Below are positions 36,250 to 46,304 of a stretch of DNA of 64,000 nucleotides, piece by piece. Source of the DNA: Lysinibacillus alkalisoli (GTDB lineage Bacteria; Bacillota; Bacilli; Bacillales_A; Planococcaceae); contig NZ_BMJT01000001.1 in assembly GCF_014643595.1 (NCBI RefSeq), positions 248,001 to 312,000 of the forward strand, read 5' to 3'. The position numbers and the translations under genes were made by a program. Below the pieces are notes generated by a model. That model was not told the origin of the DNA. It made no database searches and saw only the letters and a program-made list of their open reading frames with translations. Numbering within the stretch: the stretch's first letter is position 1; every line of letters begins with the position of its first letter.

Positions 36250-37662
36250 ATGAGCAATGAAGTACAGTTACAAAGAGGTTTAAAGAAACGACATATGACG
36301 ATGATTGCGATTGCTGGTGTTATTGGGGCTGGCTTATTTATGGGCAGTGGTTCTGTCATTAATTTGGCTGGTCCGGGTGCTATACTTTCGTATATTTTTG
36401 CAGGCTTTATTGTTATTTTAGTAATGCGTATGTTAGGAGAAATGGCAGCGGTTAATCCAACGAGTGGCTCATTTGCCCATTATGCACATGAAGCCATTGG
36501 ACCGTGGGCAGGCTTTATGATTGGGTGGTTATATTGGTTCTTTTGGGTTATTGCTATCGCATTAGAGGCTACTGCAGCTGCAGCTATTATTCAATACTGG
36601 TATGATGGTATGCCGTTATGGCTATTGAGTTTATTGTTAACGGTGGCTATGACTTTAACAAATGTGTGGTCTGTAAAGGCCTTTGGTGAATTTGAATATT
36701 GGTTTTCATTAATTAAAGTGGTAAGTATTATTGCATTTCTTGCTTTAGGCTCTTTTATTATTTTTGGCTTAGCACCCAATTTTACTGCAGTAGGTGTCGT
36801 TAACCTTGTAGGAGAAGGTGGATTTTTACCAAATGGTTTCGGTGCTGTCTTAATGGGCGTTGTCATTGTCATTTTCTCTTTTATGGGCACAGAGATTGTG
36901 GCCATTGCAGCGGGTGAGTCCGATGAACCTTTAGCGGCAGTAACAAAGGCAACGAATTCAATCACATGGCGCATTTTAATTTTTTATGTTGGGTCAATTA
37001 CAGTAGTTGTTACATTGTTGCCTTGGCATTCATCTGATATTTTAACAAGTCCTTATGTGGCAGTGCTTGATTATATAGGGATTCCAGCTGCAGCTCAAAT
37101 TATGAATTTTGTCGTGTTAACAGCCGTCTTATCCTGCTTAAACTCGGCCTTATATGCTACATCGCGTATGGTATTTTCACTGGCAGAGAAAGGAGAAGCA
37201 CCAAAAACATTTCTTAAATTAAATCGTAATGGGGTTCCTGTTAACGCCATTTTGGGTGCTACATTTTTCTCTTATATTGCTGTTATTATGAATTACATTT
37301 CACCAGATAAAGTATTTATGTTTTTGCTTAGTTCTTGCAGTGCGATTACGTTAATTCTCTACTTAATTATTGCGGTTTCACAGTTGCGTATGCGTAAGAA
37401 AATAGAAAAGGAAAATCCAGAAGTATTAAAAGTAAAGATGTGGCTATTTCCGTATTTAACGTACTTTACCATTATCGCCACTGTAGCCTTATTAGTAGCT
37501 ATGTTTTTCATTGATACGATGCGCTCACAAATATTATTCACTACCATCATTACAGCCATTGTCTTACTCATGTATTTTATTACGCAACGAAATAAACAAA
37601 CCCCTGTTAAAGAGACAGAGCGCGTATTTACACCAGAACAAATTAATCTTAAAAATAATTAA
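36250..37662 (+). CDS. Amino-acid permease, APC family (GabP/AnsP-like)
   Basis: A 470-residue transporter with twelve hydrophobic segments. GLKKRHMTMIAIAGVIGAGLFMGSG is the N-terminal APC signature. GEMAAVNPTSGSFAHYAHEAIGPWAGF and the helix near FMGTEIVAIAAGESDEP are characteristic of the GABA/proline/aromatic-amino-acid branch. The ATG at 36250 is used, with AGGAAGGG before it. The substrate cannot be read off; the GABA permease GabP is the nearest pattern. It is monocistronic, with a terminator after it. Confidence 0.85.
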   Translation: MSNEVQLQRGLKKRHMTMIAIAGVIGAGLFMGSGSVINLAGPGAILSYIFAGFIVILVMRMLGEMAAVNPTSGSFAHYAHEAIGPWAGFMIGWLYWFFWVIAIALEATAAAAIIQYWYDGMPLWLLSLLLTVAMTLTNVWSVKAFGEFEYWFSLIKVVSIIAFLALGSFIIFGLAPNFTAVGVVNLVGEGGFLPNGFGAVLMGVVIVIFSFMGTEIVAIAAGESDEPLAAVTKATNSITWRILIFYVGSITVVVTLLPWHSSDILTSPYVAVLDYIGIPAAAQIMNFVVLTAVLSCLNSALYATSRMVFSLAEKGEAPKTFLKLNRNGVPVNAILGATFFSYIAVIMNYISPDKVFMFLLSSCSAITLILYLIIAVSQLRMRKKIEKENPEVLKVKMWLFPYLTYFTIIATVALLVAMFFIDTMRSQILFTTIITAIVLLMYFITQRNKQTPVKETERVFTPEQINLKNN

Positions 37663-37683
37663 CATAAAAGTAGTGGTATAGCC

Positions 37684-37716
37684 AACAGCAAATTCACAAT
37701 TTTGCTGTTTTTTATT
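37684..37716 (+). terminator. Terminator of the amino-acid permease gene
   Basis: AACAGCAAA pairs with TTTTGCTGTT and is followed by TTTT. Confidence 0.8.
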
Positions 37717-37867
37717 GAATAAGAATAGCACATATGATTTGTTGTCTTTTTGTAAAAAATATTAAATTTTATATGATAAAGATTAATAAAAATTTACAAT
37801 GAATTGATATGTTATACATAACAGCACTATAGTATTAGCTTTAATAGAACATAAGGAGCTATCGCTA

Positions 37868-39502
37868 ATGAGACTATGGAGCTATGTTCAAGTAAAAGAT
37901 AAACTCATGTTACTCATGTTTATTTGTGTGATTTCAAATATTTTACTCGGCGTTTTTAGCGTCGATTATTTACGGAAAATGTCATGGCAGTCAACAAGTA
38001 CATATACAGAAGCACTTCAACCATTAAGCTGGATTAACCAACTTGTTGAAGAACAACAACAACAAGAAAAAGCATTCTCTAAAGGTACACAACATGCGAG
38101 TGACACAAAAAAAGAGCTACAACAATTAAAAGCATGGCAGTCAGATAATAAGGTAAGTTTATTAGTAAAACAATATGAGGAGTTACAACAACAAATTACC
38201 CATACCTTGCAAGAAAAACAAGAAAATGACTGGTTTGAACAAAACTACTTACCACTTGCTATGGAGAGTCAACACAAGTTAAGTGAGTTGTCACAATATA
38301 TTATTAAACGAGCAGAGCAACAGAAAAAAGCGTATGAAAAAGATATTCAATTTGGCTATTGGGTGTTAGGTGGTGTATGTGGCATTGTCGTTATACTAGT
38401 AATTAGTATGAGTATTATTGCTACAAGGGCAGTACGTATTCCAACACAAGAGTTAAAACGATTATTAAAACAAGCTGAACAAGGGAACTTTAGTCAAATG
38501 GCAACTTACAGCGCTAATGATGAACTAGGTGCTGTTATGCTGTCATACAATCAAATGACCACACAAGTGCAAAGTTTATTAGCAACAGTGCAACATACAG
38601 CAGTTGATGTAACGGAAGTCGCAGATGACTTAGAGCAAGCCACTGCTACAACAACTTCTTCCACTATGCAAATAAAACAAAAGATGGTAGCCATTTCAGA
38701 TGCGACACAGGAGTCCGTGCAACAACTTAAAGTAAATGAAACTTCCTTAACAGAGGTAGAGTCAGGTATACAATCGATCACCGCTCATTTAGAGCAAGTG
38801 ACAACAATGACACAGGATACGCTACAAACTGTGGAGGAAGGGACAGCTATTGTAACGACTAATGCACAACAAATGGAGCGCATTCAAAAAGCTGCACAAA
38901 ATTCTCAACAAATGGCACAAACTATGACAGCACGATCTACAGATATTGAAAAAGTAGTCGATGTTATTGCCACGCTTGCCGAACAGACCAATTTACTTGC
39001 GTTGAATGCTGCTATAGAAGCGGCACATGCAGGGCAACATGGCAAAGGGTTTGCTATTGTTGCCGATGAAGTTCGCAAATTAGCAGAGCAGTCGATTCAA
39101 TCAACCCAAATGATTACAGGTATTGTTAGAGGCATTGAGCAAGACGCTCAACAAACAGCTAGACTGATGAACGAAATGGTCGTGTATGCTACACAAGGTG
39201 TAGACGCAACAGCACAAACTTCTGAGAATTTTTATGCCATTGCACATCAAGTTCAAAGTATCACACCTAATATTCAAGGTGTTACACAAACTGTAGAAGA
39301 GATTTTACAACACACGACAGAAGTTGCGCACACCGCAACGACCATAACGAATTTTTCAAGTGAAACCGCTGATTATGCTACAGAGGTTGTGACATTAACA
39401 ACTCAACAATTAGAACAAGTGGATAAAATTCATCATCATGCAGGCACTATTGCGAAAGCATCTAAATCATTGCGACATGCCACCGCCAAGTTTTTAGTCT
39501 AA
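37868..39502 (+). CDS. Methyl-accepting chemotaxis protein
   Basis: A 544-residue chemoreceptor. Membrane helix 1 is residues about 14-33, an extracellular four-helix-type sensor is 34-165, rich in Gln, and helix 2 is about 167-190. Next come a HAMP linker ([22 protein letters not shown]...NDELG) and the signalling tip [39 protein letters not shown]. It relays ligand binding to CheA/CheW. The ligand is unknown. It is monocistronic; a second receptor is at 59780. Confidence 0.93.
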   Translation: MRLWSYVQVKDKLMLLMFICVISNILLGVFSVDYLRKMSWQSTSTYTEALQPLSWINQLVEEQQQQEKAFSKGTQHASDTKKELQQLKAWQSDNKVSLLVKQYEELQQQITHTLQEKQENDWFEQNYLPLAMESQHKLSELSQYIIKRAEQQKKAYEKDIQFGYWVLGGVCGIVVILVISMSIIATRAVRIPTQELKRLLKQAEQGNFSQMATYSANDELGAVMLSYNQMTTQVQSLLATVQHTAVDVTEVADDLEQATATTTSSTMQIKQKMVAISDATQESVQQLKVNETSLTEVESGIQSITAHLEQVTTMTQDTLQTVEEGTAIVTTNAQQMERIQKAAQNSQQMAQTMTARSTDIEKVVDVIATLAEQTNLLALNAAIEAAHAGQHGKGFAIVADEVRKLAEQSIQSTQMITGIVRGIEQDAQQTARLMNEMVVYATQGVDATAQTSENFYAIAHQVQSITPNIQGVTQTVEEILQHTTEVAHTATTITNFSSETADYATEVVTLTTQQLEQVDKIHHHAGTIAKASKSLRHATAKFLV

Positions 39503-39512
39503 TAACGGAAAA

Positions 39513-39556
39513 AACAAACACTACAGAGGGAAAAACCCCAATTAGTGTTTGTTTTG
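39513..39556. terminator. Bidirectional terminator between the chemoreceptor and siderophore genes
   Basis: AACAAACACTA and TAGTGTTTGTT form a perfect 11-bp stem, followed by TTGTTG. Confidence 0.75.
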
Positions 39557-39559
39557 TTG

Positions 39560-40534
39560 TTATTTATGATTCTCTACGACATCTATAATTTTATTAAGTT
39601 GCATTTCAAGTGAATAAGGGTCTTCCATAACAAATTCATCACCCATTTGACCATAAAAATAAACATTGCCATTTTTTACTGCAGGTATATCCTTCCAAAC
39701 CGCACTTTCTAATACAGGCGCAGCATCTTCTTCTGACCCAATGTAAACAAATACATGATCCCCAATATAATCACGTAATACTTCTAAAGAAATATTTTCA
39801 AAACCATCTTTGATATTTTTTGCTTGCTCTGTAGGTGTTAATTTCAACATATCATAAATAATGGGGCTACCATAATTACCACCTTCACTAGCTAATACAA
39901 AATTACCTTGTGAACTAATTTGTATAACAGAGACAGTTTCGTCTTTTTTTATATGTTTATTTATAATTTTTTGTGCGTCTGTTACTTGGTTATTAAAATC
40001 ACTAATCCACTCATCAGCTTCATTTTCTTTACCGAATAGAGACGCAATTCGTTGGAATTTTTCAATGGGGCCTGCTGTTGAAAGTTCTTCCCAATAGGGA
40101 ACAAATATTGTTGTACCAATTTTTTCGTACTGCTCAATATTATCTTCAATTGAACCAATAATTAAGTCAGGCTCTAATGTAATCATTTTTTCAGCATTCA
40201 TTGGGAATCCGCCTAAATCTTCAATTTGATTTAATGTCTCTTGTGAAATGCCTGCATAATCAAACCAAGCTTCACTTAACATATAAGAACGTACACCGAC
40301 AGGAATAATGCCTAATTTAAATAATTGACCCATATATTGATCAGCAATGACACGTTTTGGATTAGCTGGTATTGTTACATCTCCATGAGGTGTTTTTACT
40401 ACTCTTGTTTCCGTTGCTTGTTGTTCTTGCTTAATCTCAGTTTTTTCAGCAGGTGTGGTATTACAAGCTGTTAATACAATAGATAAACACATGACTAACG
40501 CTAATAAAGTTGATTTCATGCTTTGATACATCAT
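39560..40534 (-). CDS. Nested start: ferric-siderophore-binding lipoprotein
   Basis: Internal ATG pair at 40534 with AAGGAG 13 bp upstream and a Fur box before that. The product of about 324 residues starts MMYQSMKSTLLALVMCLSIVLTACN, a normal lipoprotein leader; the cysteine would be lipidated and the domain displayed outside the membrane, where it delivers Fe-siderophore to an ABC permease. No permease or ATPase gene lies nearby. The spacing is a little long, so translation from here is likely but not certain. Confidence 0.65.
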   Translation of the reverse strand: MMYQSMKSTLLALVMCLSIVLTACNTTPAEKTEIKQEQQATETRVVKTPHGDVTIPANPKRVIADQYMGQLFKLGIIPVGVRSYMLSEAWFDYAGISQETLNQIEDLGGFPMNAEKMITLEPDLIIGSIEDNIEQYEKIGTTIFVPYWEELSTAGPIEKFQRIASLFGKENEADEWISDFNNQVTDAQKIINKHIKKDETVSVIQISSQGNFVLASEGGNYGSPIIYDMLKLTPTEQAKNIKDGFENISLEVLRDYIGDHVFVYIGSEEDAAPVLESAVWKDIPAVKNGNVYFYGQMGDEFVMEDPYSLEMQLNKIIDVVENHK

Positions 40535-41422
40535 AGAATGTTTCTCTCTCCTTATTTGATAATTATTCTCAATATCATTCATAGTATAGAGAGAAGGAGT
40601 TGAAGAGAGAATGGCAAATTCTCTACGAATTGTTGGCAAATCTTCTAATCGATAACGTGTTTTAAAAGCAGTAGGAGATAAATGTGTATATTTTTTAAAG
40701 CTTCTACTCAAAGAATAACCATCAAGATGCCCTGTTCTTTCAGCGATTTCTTGAAGTGTTGCATCACTTGTTAATAATAATTCAATAGCAGCATCAATAC
40801 GGACTTTACCGAGATAATACATAGGCGCATAATTTGTATTTTCTTTAAATTGTTTAGATAAATAACTAACACTACAGTGAAAATGTTTAGCGAGATGCTC
40901 TAATGTTAATGATTGTTTAAAATGCTGATGAAAATAATGGATTACTTGGGATGTTAAATCATAATGTGGGAAATGGTATTGTCTATATATTTGATAACTA
41001 AATTGCTGAGCTAACATTGTGATATAAAGATGATTTAAAGCGAGATTATAATTTTTATTTTGATAAATTTGTTGTATAGGTTCTAAAATACTTAAATGGT
41101 CTGTTGCTTTGAAATGGTAATTCGTATTAGTAAATAGTGCCTTATTTTTAGAGCGATAATATACAAGGAAATACGCACAGTTTTTAGAAGTGTGTATTTC
41201 TAACGACTGTTTTTTTTGTAGATGAAAAATATAAGTGGAAGAGAAAGTATGGCAAATGTTATTAAAACATACTTCACCTTCGCCTTTGGTCATAATAATA
41301 AAGCTACTAGTTGGTAAATTTTTGTGGATGATGATTTGTTCATCTTCTTGTTCAAACCACTCAATATTTAAAATAGCAAGTAAATTATTATTCCATAACT
41401 TCATTTGCTCATTAATTGTCAT
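39560..41422 (-). CDS. AraC-type regulator fused in frame to a siderophore-binding lipoprotein
   Basis: One 620-residue frame holds two proteins. Residues 1-170 are a cupin-like sensing part; about 175-265 is a double helix-turn-helix AraC domain (LTLEHLAKHFHCSVSYLSKQFKE, LQEIAERTGHLDGYSLSRSFKKYTHLSPTAFK). Residues 297-328 then form a complete lipoprotein signal peptide with lipobox LTAC, followed by a FecB/FepB-type ferric-siderophore-binding domain to the end (VIADQYMGQLFKLGIIPVG, LEPDLIIGS). Bacillus Btr also joins AraC and FecB-like parts, but without an internal signal peptide. A Fur box and ribosome-binding site precede the lipoprotein part, so this is more likely two genes that have lost the stop between them. 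Confidence 0.8.
   Translation of the reverse strand: MTINEQMKLWNNNLLAILNIEWFEQEDEQIIIHKNLPTSSFIIMTKGEGEVCFNNICHTFSSTYIFHLQKKQSLEIHTSKNCAYFLVYYRSKNKALFTNTNYHFKATDHLSILEPIQQIYQNKNYNLALNHLYITMLAQQFSYQIYRQYHFPHYDLTSQVIHYFHQHFKQSLTLEHLAKHFHCSVSYLSKQFKENTNYAPMYYLGKVRIDAAIELLLTSDATLQEIAERTGHLDGYSLSRSFKKYTHLSPTAFKTRYRLEDLPTIRREFAILSSTPSLYTMNDIENNYQIRREKHSMMYQSMKSTLLALVMCLSIVLTACNTTPAEKTEIKQEQQATETRVVKTPHGDVTIPANPKRVIADQYMGQLFKLGIIPVGVRSYMLSEAWFDYAGISQETLNQIEDLGGFPMNAEKMITLEPDLIIGSIEDNIEQYEKIGTTIFVPYWEELSTAGPIEKFQRIASLFGKENEADEWISDFNNQVTDAQKIINKHIKKDETVSVIQISSQGNFVLASEGGNYGSPIIYDMLKLTPTEQAKNIKDGFENISLEVLRDYIGDHVFVYIGSEEDAAPVLESAVWKDIPAVKNGNVYFYGQMGDEFVMEDPYSLEMQLNKIIDVVENHK
40557..40571 (-). promoter_or_regulatory. 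Fur box inside the AraC-lipoprotein frame
   Basis: TGATAATTATTCTCA (7-1-7 form) differs from the consensus TGATAATNATTATCA at one position. It lies between the AraC and lipoprotein parts and is read in frame as DIENNYQ. Confidence 0.75.
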
Positions 41423-41468
41423 AATGGTATGCCTCTTTTTGATTTAGCATAACAGAAATCTTTTTAAT

Positions 41469-41483
41469 TGAGAATACGTATCA
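41469..41483 (-). promoter_or_regulatory. Fur-like box upstream of the AraC part; rest of the 41423-41757 gap
   Basis: TGAGAATACGTATCA resembles a 7-1-7 Fur box with three mismatches and lies 46 bp before the start at 41422. The remaining AT-rich sequence up to 41757 holds no recognisable gene; it should contain the promoter for the dehydrogenase gene at 41758. Confidence 0.5.
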
Positions 41484-41757
41484 TTTGAAATAATACTGCA
41501 ATAATAAGTTGTCCGTAATGAAAGGACAAATGACCGCTTTGAATGGAAATACATATGTCTTTTTGAGAAGTACACTTTATTTATTTGAAATAAAAAGATA
41601 GTTTTACCTTTGTTTTATAATGTTTTTAATATTTATATTGTGTTTTTAGAGTGAACATCATATAATTTATGTGAGTAGTGAATTTAAAAAACAATATGAA
41701 TAAATATTATTTGTTCTTTCCATAAAAACAATTGTACAGCTAGAGTAGGAGGCAAAC

Positions 41758-42714
41758 ATGATGAAAAAAATAATAGTGACAGGCGCTTTAGGACAGATTG
41801 GCTCTGAGTTAGTGGGGACATTACGTGAGAAGTATGGTGTAGACCGAGTTTTAGCTACAGATATTCGACAAGGAACGGAACATTCAGGTCCCTCAGCTAT
41901 TCTTGATGTAATGGATGGTAAAGCAATGCATGATTTAGCAAAAGATTTTGGTGCAGACACTATAATTCATATGGCTGCTTTACTTTCTGCAACAGCTGAA
42001 AAAAATCCATTATTCGCATGGAATTTAAATATGGGTGGCTTAATGAATGCATTAGAAGTAGCACGAACTTTAGATTTACAATTTTTTACGCCAAGTTCAA
42101 TCGGCGCATTCGGACCAGATACACCTAAAAATAATACACCACAAGATACAATCCAACGTCCAACAACGATGTATGGGGTAAATAAAGTAGCAGGTGAATT
42201 ATTATGTGATTATTACCATCAAAAATACGGTGTAGACACGAGAGGTGTACGTTTTCCAGGCTTAGTATCTTATGTGACACCGCCTGGTGGTGGTACGACA
42301 GACTATGCTGTTGATATTTATTACAAAGCGATTGCAGACGGGCATTATACTTCATATATTGCACAAGATACGTATATGGATATGATGTATATGCCCGATG
42401 CATTACAGGCGATCATTGACTTAATGGAAGCAGACAGTACGCGCTTAGTTCATCGCAATGCATTTAATATTACAGCGATGAGTTTTGAACCTTCTCAAAT
42501 TGCGGCAGAGATTCGCAAACATATCCCACACTTTACTATGGATTACGCTGTAGACCCTATGCGTCAAGCGATTGCAGATAGCTGGCCAAATCGTATAGAC
42601 CCAACAGCAGCCGTACAAGAGTGGGGTTTTAAAGCTCAGTATGATTTAGCTAAAATGACAACGGATATGTTAGAAAAACTACAACAGAAGAGAATAACAA
42701 AAGCGATTTCATGA
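41758..42714 (+). CDS. L-threonine 3-dehydrogenase, short-chain (NAD-epimerase-like) type
   Basis: A 318-residue extended SDR enzyme. NAD-binding [13 protein letters not shown] (residues 6-18), acidic residue in ATDIRQG, catalytic Tyr139 and Lys143 (YGVNKVAGE), with [21 protein letters not shown] and [10 protein letters not shown] as blocks of the SDR threonine dehydrogenases. It oxidises threonine to 2-amino-3-oxobutyrate, which Kbl (33943) splits to glycine and acetyl-CoA. The two genes are about 7 kb apart here, not in one operon. GGAGG precedes the ATG, and a terminator follows. Confidence 0.88.
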   Translation: MMKKIIVTGALGQIGSELVGTLREKYGVDRVLATDIRQGTEHSGPSAILDVMDGKAMHDLAKDFGADTIIHMAALLSATAEKNPLFAWNLNMGGLMNALEVARTLDLQFFTPSSIGAFGPDTPKNNTPQDTIQRPTTMYGVNKVAGELLCDYYHQKYGVDTRGVRFPGLVSYVTPPGGGTTDYAVDIYYKAIADGHYTSYIAQDTYMDMMYMPDALQAIIDLMEADSTRLVHRNAFNITAMSFEPSQIAAEIRKHIPHFTMDYAVDPMRQAIADSWPNRIDPTAAVQEWGFKAQYDLAKMTTDMLEKLQQKRITKAIS

Positions 42715-42719
42715 TATGT

Positions 42720-42753
42720 ACTCACTTAGTCTAGTTGATTAAGTGAGTTTTTT
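42720..42753 (+). terminator. Terminator of the threonine dehydrogenase gene
   Basis: ACTCACTTA and TAAGTGAGT are followed by TTTTTT-rich sequence. Confidence 0.8.
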
Positions 42754-42862
42754 GCTGTTTCAATAATTTAACTTGCTAAATTATTAGAATATTCTCTATA
42801 ATATGTAGTGATAACTTGCTAATGTTGGGAGTTAATTCAAAGGGGAAAAGGGGGAATAGCAT

Positions 42863-44473
42863 ATGATGCAAACACCTTTAGTGTTAACCGATTTTTTTAA
42901 CCGTGCAGAGACCTATTATGCTAATAAAGAAATTATTTCACGTACAAGTGAGACGAAAATTCATCGCTTAACTTATGGGGAGTGGGCAAAACGTACACGT
43001 AAATTAGCACATGCTTTAACCAAATTAGGCATGACAAGAGGAATGAAAGTAGGTTCCTTTGCATGGAATCAGCATAGGCATTTAGAGGCTTACTTTGCTG
43101 TACCTTGTTCAGGAGCCGTATTACATATGGTGAATATTCGTTTGTCTGAAGATGACTTACGTTATATTATTAACCATGCTGAAGATGAAATATTAATTAT
43201 TGATGCTGACCTTGTGCCTATTATTGAAAATATCGCAGCCGATTTAACAACAGTAAAGCATTATATTATTATGACAGATGAGGACGAAGTCAAGACGACA
43301 TTACCGAATGCTTATAGTTATGAGCAGTTGTTACAAGAAGCGGACGAGACATTTAGTTTTCCACATGATTTGGAGGAGAATGAACCAGCAGGTATGTGTT
43401 ATACAAGTGCTACGACAGGCAAGCCAAAGGGTGTAGTTTATACACATCGTGGACTAGTATTGCACAGTATGATGCTTAGTATGGTGGATTCTATGGGGAT
43501 TCGAGAGGCAGACCGTACGATGCCGATTGTGCCAATGTTCCATGTTAATGCATGGGGGATTCCGTTTGCCAGTGTTAATGTAGGGGCTTCACAAGTTTTA
43601 GTAGGGCCGAACTTCACACCTGATATTATTTTAGATATGATTGAATCGGAAAAAGTAACATTGACAGCAGGTGTACCTACTATTTGGTTAGGTGCTTTAC
43701 AATCATTAGAAGAAAAGCCACGAGATATTAGTTCACTTCGAGTAATTTGTTGTGGTGGCTCGGCTTCACCGCCTCATTTAATACGTGCTTTTGAAGAGAA
43801 GTATCAAGTACCTTATATTTCGGTGTATGGCATGACAGAGACAACACCAATTGTAGCATTATCAAATTATCAATCCTGGATGAATGAGTGGGCAATGGAC
43901 GAGAAAGTGGCGGTTCGTACTACACAAGGTATGACGATGCCATGTATCACATCCAGTATTATTAATGAAAATGGCGAAGTGCCTTGGGACGGTGAGACCA
44001 TGGGCGAATTACGTTTAAGAGGGCCTTGGATTTCTCATGAGTACTATAAAGATGAAAGGACAGCCGATGCTTATAGGGATGGTTGGTTATATACAGGGGA
44101 CATTGCCGTTCGTACAAAAGATGGTTTAATTAAAATCACTGATCGTACGAAAGATTTAATTAAATCGGGTGGCGAATGGATTTCTTCTGTTGATTTGGAA
44201 AACGCGTTGATGTCTCACCCGGCAATATTTGAAGCAGCAGTTATTGCAGTCCCACATGCTAAATGGCAAGAGCGCCCGTTAGCCTGTGTGGTGTTAAAAG
44301 AAGGAGAGACAGCTACAAAAGAAGAATTGTATCATATATTAGAACCATTATTTGCAAAATGGTGGTTGCCAGATGATATTGTCTTTTTAGATGAAATTCC
44401 TAAAACATCTGTTGGTAAGTTTTTAAAAGCGAAATTACGCGATAATGTGGCACAATTTTATCCACAAATATAA
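42863..44473 (+). CDS. Fatty-acyl-CoA synthetase (AMP-forming ligase)
   Basis: A 536-residue ANL-superfamily enzyme. P-loop-like [16 protein letters not shown] (about residues 178-193), YGMTETTP, the aspartate in YTGDIAVR, the hinge [17 protein letters not shown] and the C-terminal catalytic lysine in [14 protein letters not shown] are all present. It activates medium- or long-chain fatty acids as acyl-AMP and then acyl-CoA. The substrate length cannot be told. It is monocistronic with its own terminator. The flanking genes are not beta-oxidation genes. Confidence 0.9.
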   Translation: MMQTPLVLTDFFNRAETYYANKEIISRTSETKIHRLTYGEWAKRTRKLAHALTKLGMTRGMKVGSFAWNQHRHLEAYFAVPCSGAVLHMVNIRLSEDDLRYIINHAEDEILIIDADLVPIIENIAADLTTVKHYIIMTDEDEVKTTLPNAYSYEQLLQEADETFSFPHDLEENEPAGMCYTSATTGKPKGVVYTHRGLVLHSMMLSMVDSMGIREADRTMPIVPMFHVNAWGIPFASVNVGASQVLVGPNFTPDIILDMIESEKVTLTAGVPTIWLGALQSLEEKPRDISSLRVICCGGSASPPHLIRAFEEKYQVPYISVYGMTETTPIVALSNYQSWMNEWAMDEKVAVRTTQGMTMPCITSSIINENGEVPWDGETMGELRLRGPWISHEYYKDERTADAYRDGWLYTGDIAVRTKDGLIKITDRTKDLIKSGGEWISSVDLENALMSHPAIFEAAVIAVPHAKWQERPLACVVLKEGETATKEELYHILEPLFAKWWLPDDIVFLDEIPKTSVGKFLKAKLRDNVAQFYPQI

Positions 44474-44474
44474 A

Positions 44475-44507
44475 AAAGAAGCATCGAAATTTTTCGATGC
44501 TTCTTTG
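44475..44507. terminator. Bidirectional terminator between the acyl-CoA ligase gene and trpB
   Basis: AAAGAAGCATCGAAA and TTTCGATGCTTCTTT form a 15-bp stem. Confidence 0.85.
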
Positions 44508-44508
44508 C

Positions 44509-45672
44509 TTATTTTAACATGGCAAATACTTGTTCCACGTCTTTATCGCCTCGACCAGAAATATTGATAATAATACTTTCATCTGGATTTAAGGTAGGTG
44601 CAAACTTTAACGCATATGCTACAGCATGTGCGCTTTCTAAAGCAGGGATGATGCCTTCTTCCTTGGATAGTAATTGAAACGCTTCTAGTACTTCATCATT
44701 GGAGATTGTGACATACTCAGCGCGACCACTCTCTTGTAAAAAAGAATGTTCAGGCCCACAACCTGGATAGTCTAATCCTGCTGCAATGGAATAGGTTGGT
44801 TTGGGATTACCGTCAGCATCTAATAATACGTGACAGCGGAAACCGTGTAGTTCTGCAGGCACACCTTCATTTAGCGAAGCTGCTTGCTCAGGCTCAACAC
44901 CAATCAAACGTACTTCTTTATCCTCAATATAGTTAGCAAATGATCCAATGGCATTACTGCCACCACCAATACAAGCAATCACAGCTGTTGGTAATTTCCC
45001 TTCTTTTTCAAGGATTTGTTCACGACTTTCCTGGCTGATGATTTGCTGAAAGTGCTTTACCATTTGAGGGAAGGGGTGTGGCCCAACTGCTGAACCTAAT
45101 AAATAAAAAGTGTTTTCATAGTTTGTTACTAAGTCAGCAAATGCTGCATCCACCGCATCTTTTAAGCGACCTTGACCTTCTGCCACCGCAATTACTTTTG
45201 CGCCTAATAACTCCATACGAAAAACGTTCAATGCTTGACGTTTAGTGTCTTCTAAACCCATATAAATGGTGCAATCCATGCCAAACATAGCGCAGGCTGT
45301 AGCAGTCGCAACACCATGTTGCCCCGCACCTGTCTCTGCAATCACTCGTTTAGCCCCCATGCGTTTAGCTAATAAAATTTGCCCTAATACATTGTTAATT
45401 TTATGAGAACCTGTATGGTTTAAATCTTCTCTTTTCAAATAAATTTTAGCGCCACCTAAGCGTGACGTTAAGTTTTCAGCGAAATAAAGGGGGGATTTAC
45501 GTCCCACGTATTCTTCAAAATAATAATGTAATTCTTTATTAAATGCTTCATCATTTTTATATTTTTGAAAATTTTCATCTAAAATCGCTAATACATTTTG
45601 TAATTCTTCAGGAACAAAGCTCCCACCAAATTGACCAAAATAACCTTGTGTTGCTGACTGTGCTGTACTCAT
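44509..45672 (-). CDS. trpB: Tryptophan synthase beta chain (stand-alone gene)
   Basis: A 387-residue TrpB of the usual TrpA-partner class. Lys91 in HTGSHKINN binds PLP, ETGAGQHGVATAT contains the catalytic Glu, CIGGGSNAIG is the phosphate loop, and GRGDKDVEQV is the C-terminal block. It condenses indole and serine to tryptophan. None of the other trp genes is adjacent, so TrpA must be elsewhere or the enzyme salvages indole. It has its own promoter with a palindrome between -35 and -10. A putative tryptophan transporter lies 1 kb away. Confidence 0.95.
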   Translation of the reverse strand: MSTAQSATQGYFGQFGGSFVPEELQNVLAILDENFQKYKNDEAFNKELHYYFEEYVGRKSPLYFAENLTSRLGGAKIYLKREDLNHTGSHKINNVLGQILLAKRMGAKRVIAETGAGQHGVATATACAMFGMDCTIYMGLEDTKRQALNVFRMELLGAKVIAVAEGQGRLKDAVDAAFADLVTNYENTFYLLGSAVGPHPFPQMVKHFQQIISQESREQILEKEGKLPTAVIACIGGGSNAIGSFANYIEDKEVRLIGVEPEQAASLNEGVPAELHGFRCHVLLDADGNPKPTYSIAAGLDYPGCGPEHSFLQESGRAEYVTISNDEVLEAFQLLSKEEGIIPALESAHAVAYALKFAPTLNPDESIIINISGRGDKDVEQVFAMLK

Positions 45673-45740
45673 CTAAACTCATCTCCTACGTGAAATGTTA
45701 TAGCCCAAGTATTACTACATACCTGCGACTAATTTGTCTT

Positions 45741-45769
45741 ATGATAGCTGTGATTACTAGTAATGTCAA
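45741..45769 (-). promoter_or_regulatory. trpB promoter with palindromic operator-like site
   Basis: On the minus strand TTGACA (45769-45764), 17 bp, TATCAT (45746-45741). The spacer contains the perfect palindrome ATTACTAGTAAT (45753-45764). No tryptophan T-box or TRAP-binding GAG/TAG repeats are seen. Confidence 0.75.
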
Positions 45770-45808
45770 CAAAAAAAGAGAAATGCGTTAAACATTTCTC
45801 TCAGCTCT

Positions 45809-46294
45809 TTACTTAAACACATCTTTAAAATTAATACGCTTATTTAATGCATAAATAATAGGCATACCAATACTTAACACAATCAATTCACTAATAGCTG
45901 TGTACAACCAAGTCCACCAAAATGGTAAATCCAGTGCTAAGTGTAATTCAAAAGCAATGATGAACATCGTGAAGCTAAATAGTAGTGTCATCGTAATCAA
46001 TTTTGCCCATGTGTTTTTAATAAATTTAAATAATACAATGGCAATACTTAATGTGAGTAATGAATGTCCCACGCCAAAGACTAAATCATACCAGCCAAGA
46101 GGTGAGGATAGGTTAGCTACAAACACACCAATAACAATGCCTGGTAAAAACAATGGATTAAAGGCTACAAGATGATTAAAAATTTCAGGCAACCTAAATT
46201 GGAGCTCTCCGAATGCAAAAGGCTTAATCGCAAAAGCCAATGCTACATAAAGAGCTGCGATTACACCATTAATCGCTAAAACTTTAGTTTTCAT
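45809..46294 (-). CDS. queT: preQ1/queuosine-precursor transporter QueT (ECF S component)
   Basis: A 161-residue membrane protein with five to six helices. FGELQFRLPEIFNHLVAFNPLFLPGIVIGVFVANLSSPLGWYDLVFG is the QueT-family signature. It captures preQ1 or a related precursor with the shared ECF module. The preQ1-I riboswitch directly before its start codon confirms the assignment. The AAGGAGAG site lies at the 3' end of the aptamer. It is monocistronic. Confidence 0.93.
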   Translation of the reverse strand: MKTKVLAINGVIAALYVALAFAIKPFAFGELQFRLPEIFNHLVAFNPLFLPGIVIGVFVANLSSPLGWYDLVFGVGHSLLTLSIAIVLFKFIKNTWAKLITMTLLFSFTMFIIAFELHLALDLPFWWTWLYTAISELIVLSIGMPIIYALNKRINFKDVFK

Positions 46295-46304
46295 ATTAAA
46301 CTCT

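Noticed and set aside
45673-45770. T-box or TRAP leader before trpB
   Set aside because: The leader is under 70 bases, with no T-box core sequence and no GAG/TAG repeats.
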